14,921 nt of DNA, from the NCBI GenBank assembly GCA_947623215.1, contig CANQGN010000016.1, forward strand, positions 1 through 14,921, given 5' to 3'. Of the stretch, positions 1-5,172 are shown piece by piece. This DNA comes from an uncultured Clostridia bacterium (GTDB taxonomy: Bacteria > Bacillota > Clostridia > Oscillospirales > Acutalibacteraceae). Made by a program: the position numbers and the translations under genes. Position 1 is the first letter of the stretch. Each line of letters opens with the position of its first letter. The notes beneath the pieces were generated by a model that saw only the letters and a list, made by a program, of their open reading frames with translations, did not search any database and was not told the DNA's origin.

Positions 1-273
1 CCGCCGGAAGACTTGCCTGCCTTTCCCTTTGGCGACTTTACCCTGCAAACGGAGGATTACGACCGCTTTACCCTAACGGCGCAGGGGGTGCGCTTTTGCC
101 TGTACGGCGAAGACGAGGGGGCGGACTATGCCTTCACCCTCCGCCGGCAAAACGGGCGGCGGGTAGCCTGCCTGCTGGCGGCCGACCGGGGCTGGCTGGT
201 CGACCGCCCGCTCACCGCCAGGATCGTGGGCGGCGAAGCCGTTTTTTACCGCCCCCGCGCCCCTTATGCATAA
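1..273 (+). CDS. 3' end of an unrecognised protein-coding gene (partial)
   Basis: This frame is open from the first base and stops at TAA 271-273, so the gene begins upstream of the window and about 90 C-terminal residues are visible. The codons favour C or G in the third position, as in the neighbouring genes, which supports real coding. The visible part alternates aromatic and charged residues (for example DFTLQTEDYDRFTL and YAFTLRR), which suggests a beta-rich fold. There are no cysteine pairs, membrane segments or catalytic motifs. I do not recognise the family. The next operon's promoter starts 6 nt after the stop, and no hairpin terminator is visible between them, so some readthrough into the zinc operon is possible. 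Confidence 0.6.
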   Translation, partial: PPEDLPAFPFGDFTLQTEDYDRFTLTAQGVRFCLYGEDEGADYAFTLRRQNGRRVACLLAADRGWLVDRPLTARIVGGEAVFYRPRAPYA

Positions 274-279
274 AAAGAC

Positions 280-308
280 TTGACAAATGCCCCGTCGCCG
301 AGTAAAAT
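280..308 (+). promoter_or_regulatory. Promoter of the zur-znuACB operon
   Basis: A perfect -35 box TTGACA (280-285) and a -10 box TAAAAT (303-308) are separated by 17 nt, the optimal spacing for a housekeeping sigma factor. Transcription should start near 314-316. That leaves a short leader of about 30 nt before the ATG at 347. Confidence 0.85.
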
Positions 309-322
309 GAGACTTACTCTCA
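308..322 (+). promoter_or_regulatory. Candidate Fur/Zur operator (7-1-7 inverted repeat)
   Basis: The 15-mer TGAGACTTACTCTCA reads as TGAGACT-T-ACTCTCA, two 7-nt half sites around one central base, matching at 6 of 7 positions. This is the geometry of Fur-family operators. It begins in the last base of the -10 box and covers the expected transcription start, so bound regulator would block initiation. The operon's first gene encodes a Fur-family protein, so zinc-dependent autorepression is inferred. The half-site sequence differs from the classical Bacillus Zur box. Confidence 0.6.
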
Positions 323-346
323 GGTTGAAAGAAGGCGTAACGGGGC

Positions 347-760
347 ATGAAGCAATACCAAACCGAGCAAAAGCGGCTGCTGTGCGAATATTTGCGCCGC
401 CACAGCGCGCTGCCCCAGTCGATTCATCAAATCGCCGAGGGCCTGCGGGCCGAAGCCCCCGCGCTGGCCCCCGGCAAAAGCACCGTCTACCGGCTGGTGA
501 ACCGGCTGGTAGAGCAGGGCGAGGTGCGGCGGTTTGTGCGGGGCAACAGCCGCCATTTTGTTTACCAAATGCTCTCCTGCGCCGCCCCGGCGGGGCATTT
601 GCACGGCCGCTGCCTTGTGTGCGGGCGCATTGTGCATATAGACGCCCCCACCTCTCACGAGCTCGGCCGCCTGCTCGGCCGGGCGGGCTTTGTGTTAGAC
701 GAAGGCCAAACCACCCTGCTGGGGCTGTGCGCCGCCTGCGGCGAGAGGGCGCGGGCATGA
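347..760 (+). CDS. zur: Fur-family metalloregulator, probably the zinc sensor Zur
   Basis: This 137-residue protein has the usual Fur-family length and layout. An N-terminal winged helix includes the recognition-helix region GKSTVYRLVNRLVEQGEV (about 43-60). The C-terminal dimerisation domain has a His-rich stretch (H84, H86, H97) and two CxxC pairs (C89/C92 and C128/C131), which in this family hold a structural zinc. It should repress DNA binding targets when metal is bound. Being the first gene of an operon with ZnuACB makes Zur the best assignment rather than Fur or PerR. A GAAGG ribosome binding site lies at 331-335, 11 nt before the ATG. Its stop overlaps the znuA start (ATGA at 757-760), so the two are translationally coupled. 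The 7-1-7 repeat in the promoter suggests autoregulation. Family is certain; metal specificity is inferred from context. Confidence 0.85.
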   Translation: MKQYQTEQKRLLCEYLRRHSALPQSIHQIAEGLRAEAPALAPGKSTVYRLVNRLVEQGEVRRFVRGNSRHFVYQMLSCAAPAGHLHGRCLVCGRIVHIDAPTSHELGRLLGRAGFVLDEGQTTLLGLCAACGERARA

Positions 761-1680
761 AGCGGCTGGCGGCTTTGGTTTCGGCGCTGGCGCTGCTCCT
801 TGCCGGCTGCGGGGGGGCGGCCCCCACGTCGCAGCAGCCGGGGCGGCTGCGGGTGGCGGCTACGATTTTTCCTCTTTACGACTTGGCCCGCCGCATTGCG
901 GGCGAGGCGGCGGAGGTAACGCTGCTGCTCCCCCCCGGGGGCGAGGCCCACGGGTTTGAACCCTCGCTTACCACCCTTGCGGCGGTAGAGTCTGCCGACG
1001 TGGTGCTGTATAACGGGGGCGAGAGCGACGCTTTTGTGCTGCCCTTACTTTCTGCCGCCAACCCGGCGGGTAAAACCTGCCTGCGGCTGATGGACGAAGT
1101 GCCCACCCGGGCGGAGGAAGACCCGGTGTCGCCCGACCACCCGACACAGGACGAGCCGGACGAACACATTTGGACCGACCCGCACAACGCCGCCGCTATG
1201 GCCGAAGCCATCACCCGCACCCTTTGCGCGGCCAACCCCGCCCGCCGGGCGGAATATGAGGCGGGTTACGCGGCGCTGCGGGGGGAGCTGGACGATGTGA
1301 TAACCGCCTTTGACGCTCTGCCGGGGGGCGAAGCCCCGCCGCTTTTAGTAGCCGACCGCTTCCCCTTTTTGTACATGACCGCCGCCCGCGGCTGGCGTTA
1401 CCTTGCCGCTTTTTCGGGCTGTACTTCCAACACCGAGGCAGACTTGCAAACCCTCGCCCGGCTGATTGCCGCCGCGCGGCAGCGCGCCCGGCCGGTGGTG
1501 CTGTGTACCGAATTCTCTGACCGGCGGCTGGCCCGGGCGGTGGCAGAGGCTACCGGCGGGCGGGTGGCAACGCTGCATTCCTGCCACAACGTAACGCTGG
1601 CGGAGTATGAAGCCGGCGAAAGCTATTGCTCGCTCATGCGGCGCAACTGCGAAATATTAAAGGAGGCGCTGGCCGCGTGA
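757..1680 (+). CDS. znuA: Zinc ABC transporter substrate-binding lipoprotein (ZnuA/TroA family)
   Basis: This 307-residue lipoprotein should capture zinc outside the membrane and pass it to ZnuB. Residues 1-18 form a lipoprotein signal peptide ending in the lipobox LLAGC, so Cys18 would be lipidated. The mature protein starts with the family's strand RVAATIFPLYDLARRIAG (32-49). Likely metal ligands are H65 (in HGFEPS) and H137 (in EHIWTDPHN). Before H137 lies an acidic loop (112-137), where many relatives have a His-rich metal-gathering loop. The usual third His position reads VADRFPF, with D200 instead, and a SCHN motif (275-278) lies near the C-terminus. These features mark a Clostridia-type subclade. 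Metal specificity for zinc over manganese is inferred from the Zur-like neighbour. The ATG overlaps the preceding stop. The frame is open further upstream (to about 280), but the lipoprotein signal fixes this start. Confidence 0.9.
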   Translation: MKRLAALVSALALLLAGCGGAAPTSQQPGRLRVAATIFPLYDLARRIAGEAAEVTLLLPPGGEAHGFEPSLTTLAAVESADVVLYNGGESDAFVLPLLSAANPAGKTCLRLMDEVPTRAEEDPVSPDHPTQDEPDEHIWTDPHNAAAMAEAITRTLCAANPARRAEYEAGYAALRGELDDVITAFDALPGGEAPPLLVADRFPFLYMTAARGWRYLAAFSGCTSNTEADLQTLARLIAAARQRARPVVLCTEFSDRRLARAVAEATGGRVATLHSCHNVTLAEYEAGESYCSLMRRNCEILKEALAA

Positions 1681-2381
1681 CCTTGCTTACCAGTAACAAT
1701 TTAACCTTACAATACGACGGCCGCCCGGTGGTGGAGCATTTGTCCTTTGCCGTAGAGGCGGGCGACTGCCTGTGCGTGGTGGGCGAAAACGGTTCGGGCA
1801 AAAGCACCCTGCTGCGGTGCATTTTGGGCCAAAAAAAGCCAGACGGCGGCAGCCTCACCTTCGGCGACGGGCTAACCCGCTCGCAAATCGGCTACCTGCC
1901 CCAGCAGCACCCCGCCCAAAAGGATTTTCCCGCCACGGTAGAAGAAATTGTGCGCACGGGGCTGCTGGGCCGCCGCGCCTTCTCGCCCCGTTACAGCAAA
2001 GAAGAAAAGGCCGCCGCCGCGCGGGCCATGCAGGCAATGGAACTTGCCGGGCTGGAGAAAGCCCCCTTCCCCACCCTTTCGGGCGGGCAGCAGCAGCGGG
2101 TGCTGCTGGCGCGGGCCCTTACCGCCGCCCGCCGTATGCTGGTGCTGGACGAACCGGCCGCCGGGCTGGATCCGGTGGTAACGGCCGAGCTTTACCGCGC
2201 CATAGAGCGCCAAAACCGCGCGGGTATGACGGTGCTCATGGTCTCGCACGACATCCCCTCCGCCCTTTCTATGGCCAGCCGCATTTTACATCTCGCCAAC
2301 GGCGACTACTTTTTCGGCAGGCCGGCAGAATATGCCGCCTCGCCCCTTGGGCGGCGGTTTACGGGGGAGGCGGCAATATGA
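1677..2381 (+). CDS. znuC: Zinc ABC transporter ATP-binding protein ZnuC
   Basis: This 234-residue ABC ATPase powers metal import through ZnuB on the inner face of the membrane. All nucleotide-binding motifs are present: Walker A GENGSGKST (36-44), Q-loop around Q76, signature LSGGQQQR (134-141), Walker B MLVLDEP (154-160), a D-loop GLDP and the H-loop His191 in VSHD. The start is GTG 1677, overlapping the znuA stop as GTGA. It is preceded by a perfect AGGAGG at 1661-1666, which lies inside the end of znuA. An in-frame ATG at 1626 would add 17 residues that do not match the family and lacks this ribosome binding site. The sequence is typical of the ZnuC/MntB-type subfamily. Confidence 0.93.
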   Translation: MTLLTSNNLTLQYDGRPVVEHLSFAVEAGDCLCVVGENGSGKSTLLRCILGQKKPDGGSLTFGDGLTRSQIGYLPQQHPAQKDFPATVEEIVRTGLLGRRAFSPRYSKEEKAAAARAMQAMELAGLEKAPFPTLSGGQQQRVLLARALTAARRMLVLDEPAAGLDPVVTAELYRAIERQNRAGMTVLMVSHDIPSALSMASRILHLANGDYFFGRPAEYAASPLGRRFTGEAAI

Positions 2382-3208
2382 GCGTCTCGCAACTGTTTGC
2401 CGACCCCTACCTGCTGCGGGTGGTGCTGCGGGCGCTGGCGGTGGGGGCGCTGGTGTCGCTTTGCGCCGCCATGCTGGGGGTCACGCTGGTGCTGCGGCGG
2501 TTTTCTATGATTGGCGACGGGCTGTCGCACGTGGGCTTTGGCGCCATGGCGCTGGGCACGCTGCTGGGGCTAACCGGCTCTTACGCCATGGAGTTTACCC
2601 TGCCGGCGGTGGCGCTGGCCGCCTTTTTGCTGCTGCGGCTGGGAGACAGCGGCCGCTTAAAGGGAGAAGCCGCCGTCGCGGTGCTTTCCTCCGCCGCTAT
2701 GGCGCTGGGGGTGCTCTTTTATTCGCTCTCCGGTGGCATGACGGCCGATGCCTGCAACACCCTGTTCGGTTCGGCCTCGGTGCTGACCCTTTCAAATCAA
2801 GACGCCTGGCTGAGCCTCGGCCTTTCGGTGGCGGTGCTGCTGCTCTTCGCCTGTTTTTACCACCGCATTTTTGCCGTTACCTTTGACCCCGCCTACGCCC
2901 GCGCCACCGGGCTTGCGGGGGGCGCTCACCAGCTGCTGCTGGCGCTGCTGACCGCCGTTACGGTGGTAGTAGGCATGAAGATGATGGGCGCGGTCATGAT
3001 TTCGGCCCTCATTTTATTCCCCGCCCTCATTGCCATGCGGCTGTGCGCCAGCTTTCGCGCCACCGTGCTGGCGGCGGCGGTGGCGGCAGAGGGCTGCTTT
3101 TTGGTGGGCTTTGCCCTGGCCGTGGCGGCCGGGCTGCCCACCGGCCCCACCGTGGTTACGGTAGAGCTGCTGGTCTTTTTGGCCGCCTCGGTCAAGCGGC
3201 GAGCCTGA
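2378..3208 (+). CDS. znuB: Zinc ABC transporter membrane permease ZnuB
   Basis: This 276-residue integral membrane protein belongs to the ABC-3 permease family and forms the import channel with ZnuC. It has about eight hydrophobic spans. The conserved segment MIGDGLSHVGFGAMALG (44-60) is the family's hallmark after the first long helix. The ATPase-contacting loop is in the middle (around DPAYARATGL, 170-179), and MMGAVMISALILFPA (202-216) is the conserved late helix. The ATG at 2378 overlaps the znuC stop (ATGA). It has a purine-rich GGGGGAGG at 2363-2370, 7 nt upstream. It is the last gene of the operon, with a hairpin terminator 24 nt downstream. Confidence 0.93.
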   Translation: MSVSQLFADPYLLRVVLRALAVGALVSLCAAMLGVTLVLRRFSMIGDGLSHVGFGAMALGTLLGLTGSYAMEFTLPAVALAAFLLLRLGDSGRLKGEAAVAVLSSAAMALGVLFYSLSGGMTADACNTLFGSASVLTLSNQDAWLSLGLSVAVLLLFACFYHRIFAVTFDPAYARATGLAGGAHQLLLALLTAVTVVVGMKMMGAVMISALILFPALIAMRLCASFRATVLAAAVAAEGCFLVGFALAVAAGLPTGPTVVTVELLVFLAASVKRRA

Positions 3209-3231
3209 ACTCCCTTATATGAAAGCGAAAA

Positions 3232-3276
3232 CCGCGCAGCTGCTTTTTCCTACAGCCGCGCGGGGGTTGATTTTTT
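3232..3276. terminator. Bidirectional intrinsic terminator between znuB and uraA
   Basis: An 11-bp stem is formed by 3232-3242 (CCGCGCAGCTG) and 3253-3263 (CAGCCGCGCGG) around a 10-nt loop. The plus strand has one A-C mismatch and a T run at 3271-3276. On the minus strand the mismatch becomes a G-U pair, and the hairpin is followed by TTTTCGCTTT. It therefore fits the uraA transcript slightly better, but it can serve both convergent genes. Confidence 0.8.
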
Positions 3277-3296
3277 ACGGATTTAGGACGGAGGAA

Positions 3297-4742
3297 TTAT
3301 TCCCCGCCGGCGTTAATTTCAAAATCCACGCCGGTAGGCTGGGGGTCTTCGGGGGTGAACTCGTAGTCCTTGCCGGGCAAAATGGCGTTGAGCACAATGC
3401 CGGCAATGGAGGCCACGGCCAGCGCCGACAGGGTAATGGTCACCTTGCCAATGCCGAAGGAGATGCCGCCGGTCAGCCCCAGCGCACACACCAAAATAAT
3501 GGCCGCCACAATGAGATTGCGGCTTTTGGTGAAGTCTACCTTGCTTTCTACCACGTTGCGCACGCCCACGGCCGAAATCATACCGTAAAGCACAAACGAA
3601 ATGCCGCCGATGACCGCGGTGGGGATGAGGTGAATCACCGCCGCGAACTTGGGGCAAAACGAGAGCAGCGCCGCAAGCAGGGCGGCAATGCGAATCACCC
3701 GGGGGTCATATACTTTTGAGAGGGCGAGCACGCCGGTGTTCTCGCCGTAGGTGGTGTTGGCCGGGGCGCCAAACAGCGAAGCCAGCGTGGTGGCCAGCCC
3801 GTCGCCGGTTAAGGTGCGGTGCAGCCCGGGGTTTTGTACAAAGTTGCGGCCCACGGTAGAAGAAATGGCGCACACGTCGCCAATGTGCTCCATCATGGTG
3901 GCGAGGGCAATGGGCATAATAGCGATAATAGAAGAGGTAATGAGCGAGCCGTTCGACCAGTCAACCCCGCCGAACACGGTGGCCTTCCAGTGAATGGGCA
4001 GGCCAATCCAGGCGGCCTCTTTCAGCTCGTTCAGGCTGGCTACGTCAAACAGCTGCAAGTTGGGGTTGCCGCCAAGCGCAATCACCTGCGCGCCGGTCTC
4101 CAGCGTAATGGTTTGGCCCCACACAATCGCAAGCAAGGCCGCCACGGCGCAGGAGCCTACTACCCCCAGCAAAATGGGGATAATTTTGGCCATGCCGCGG
4201 CCCCATACGTTAAATACAATAATAATGGCCAGCGCCACCAGCGCCACCAGCCAGTTGGTGGTGCAGTTCGAGACCGCCGACCCGGCCAGCCCCAGCCCAA
4301 TGGCAATAATAATGGGGCCGGTCACCACGGGGGGGAAGAACTTCATGACCTTGTTTACCCCCACCAGCTTAATGAGGGCGGCAAGCACCAAATACAGCAG
4401 CCCGGCGCAGGCAACGCCCAGGCAGGCGTAGGGCAGCAGCTGCGCCGCCGTGGTGGTCTCGTCTGCCAGCGCGGTTACGGCGCCGTAGCCGCCCAAAAAG
4501 GCGAAAGACGAGCCCAAAAAGGCCGGCACCTTGCCGTTTGTGATCAGGTGAAAGAGCAGCGTGCCCAGCCCTGCAAAAAGCAGGGTGGTGGCAACGTCCA
4601 GCCCGGTCAGCAGGGGTACCAGCACCGTTGCGCCAAACATGGCGAACATGTGCTGCACGCCCAGCACCAGCATTTTGGGCGCGCCCAGCGTGCGGGCGTC
4701 GTAAATGCCCTGCTCGCCAACGACCGTTTTTTCTTTGTTCAT
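3297..4742 (-). CDS. uraA: Uracil permease (NCS2 / UraA-PyrP family)
   Basis: This 481-residue membrane protein imports uracil, probably with protons, for pyrimidine salvage. It is highly similar in pattern to E. coli UraA along its length. QHMFAMFGATVLVP (30-43) carries the conserved His of helix 1, and GKVPAFLGSSFAF (70-82) follows. MMEHIGD holds Glu285, the counterpart of the substrate-binding Glu of helix 8. NTTYGENTGV holds Glu334, the counterpart of the helix-10 Glu. The ESKVDF segment (399-404) is also typical. The start at 4742 is set by an AGGAGGAG ribosome binding site at 4748-4756; the frame is open further upstream, but that extension lacks such a site and has no family similarity. 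The gene is transcribed from a promoter about 290 nt upstream through a structured leader. It is longer than UraA (429 residues), mainly because of a larger loop before helix 8. Confidence 0.93.
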   Translation of the reverse strand: MNKEKTVVGEQGIYDARTLGAPKMLVLGVQHMFAMFGATVLVPLLTGLDVATTLLFAGLGTLLFHLITNGKVPAFLGSSFAFLGGYGAVTALADETTTAAQLLPYACLGVACAGLLYLVLAALIKLVGVNKVMKFFPPVVTGPIIIAIGLGLAGSAVSNCTTNWLVALVALAIIIVFNVWGRGMAKIIPILLGVVGSCAVAALLAIVWGQTITLETGAQVIALGGNPNLQLFDVASLNELKEAAWIGLPIHWKATVFGGVDWSNGSLITSSIIAIMPIALATMMEHIGDVCAISSTVGRNFVQNPGLHRTLTGDGLATTLASLFGAPANTTYGENTGVLALSKVYDPRVIRIAALLAALLSFCPKFAAVIHLIPTAVIGGISFVLYGMISAVGVRNVVESKVDFTKSRNLIVAAIILVCALGLTGGISFGIGKVTITLSALAVASIAGIVLNAILPGKDYEFTPEDPQPTGVDFEINAGGE

Positions 4743-5029
4743 GGTTGTCTCCTCCTGTGCAAGATATTTACAAACCAAGCGTTTGGCGGGGCCAAACGCG
4801 CGAATACATCCACATAAGGCGAGGGAAGCCGAGCACATGCCACTCCTCGCAGGCCCTTTTTGGCCCTTTTCCGTCCTCGCCTTGCACATAAAAAATACCG
4901 CGCAGCACGCTGCGCGGCAAGAATCCCCCTGCGGTAGCCCCGCCGCCGGGGCGGGGGGCGAATGAATGGCGTACCCTTGCCGGCGCCGAAACGCCGGTGC
5001 TCAAAGCGTTGCCGTTTTTCATTTTTTTT
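4743..5029 (-). promoter_or_regulatory. Long structured 5' leader of uraA, candidate attenuator or riboswitch
   Basis: The transcript from the 5030-5058 promoter carries about 280 nt before the uraA start. In RNA order it shows a hairpin 4992-4997/4980-4985. A possible closing stem follows, GGCAAGGGU (4981-4973) with AUUCUUGCC (4924-4916), enclosing nested C/G-rich hairpins. A complete terminator hairpin (4898-4917) lies directly after. Downstream are a 9-bp long-range stem (4875-4883 with 4816-4824) and a perfect 9-bp hairpin (4779-4787 with 4791-4799) about 20 nt before the ribosome binding site. This organisation implies transcription attenuation. I cannot match it to a known riboswitch, and no PyrR-binding consensus loop was recognised. 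Confidence 0.55.
4890..4917 (-). terminator. Intrinsic terminator inside the uraA leader
   Basis: On the minus strand a perfect inverted repeat (CCGCGCAGC / GCTGCGCGG, 4898-4906 with 4909-4917) is followed at once by TATTTTTT (4897-4890). It sits about 110-130 nt after the predicted transcription start and about 150 nt before the permease start codon. It could therefore stop transcription before the gene, or end a short independent RNA. Confidence 0.75.
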
Positions 5030-5058
5030 ATTGTACCACACCCGCCGCCGAATGTAAA
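5030..5058 (-). promoter_or_regulatory. Promoter of uraA
   Basis: On the minus strand TTTACA (5058-5053) and TACAAT (5035-5030) are spaced by exactly 17 nt. Each hexamer is one base off consensus. Transcription should start near 5023, in an A-rich tract. Confidence 0.85.
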
Positions 5059-5112
5059 TCTTTTTTTGCAGATTTCCGGCGATTTTTGTCGCTTTTTTTG
5101 CGCCGGTCGGCC

Positions 5113-5140
5113 TTGATTTTTCAGGATTTCGTACTATAAT
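5113..5140 (+). promoter_or_regulatory. Promoter of the glgP-GH13 operon
   Basis: A perfect -10 box TATAAT (5135-5140) lies 16 nt after TTGATT (5113-5118). It is divergent from the uraA promoter, with about 54 nt between the two -35 boxes. The interval contains T-rich tracts and the inverted repeat CCGGCG (5076-5081) / CGCCGG (5101-5106). No catabolite-repression (cre) site was recognised. Confidence 0.8.
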
Positions 5141-5172
5141 AGATAAGAATCAATACTGGGAGGACTGCAAGC

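Noticed and set aside
280..756. Upstream extension of the znuA frame (adds 159 residues before MKRL)
   Set aside because: It overlaps the clear Fur-family gene in another frame, is Arg/Pro-rich without family similarity, and the lipoprotein signal fixes the start at 757.
3819..4817. 332-codon plus-strand open frame antisense to uraA
   Set aside because: It is a shadow of the well-supported permease, rich in Gln/Gly/His/Asn from reverse-complement codons, with no recognisable domain.
4743..4889. 49-residue N-terminal extension of the uracil permease
   Set aside because: It has no ribosome binding site and no similarity to NCS2 proteins. AGGAGGAG lies just before the start at 4742, and the extension falls in the structured leader.
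4768..5022. Small open frame on the minus strand in the uraA leader as a leader peptide
   Set aside because: Its start is at the predicted transcription start, so no ribosome binding site is possible. The composition is Arg/Gly/Pro-rich and has no regulatory codon runs.
5015..5030. Reiterative transcription at the A-tract of the uraA start as pyrimidine control
   Set aside because: Known pyrimidine-sensitive slippage systems use U or pyrimidine-dependent start sites. This tract is A-only, so there is no direct argument for it.
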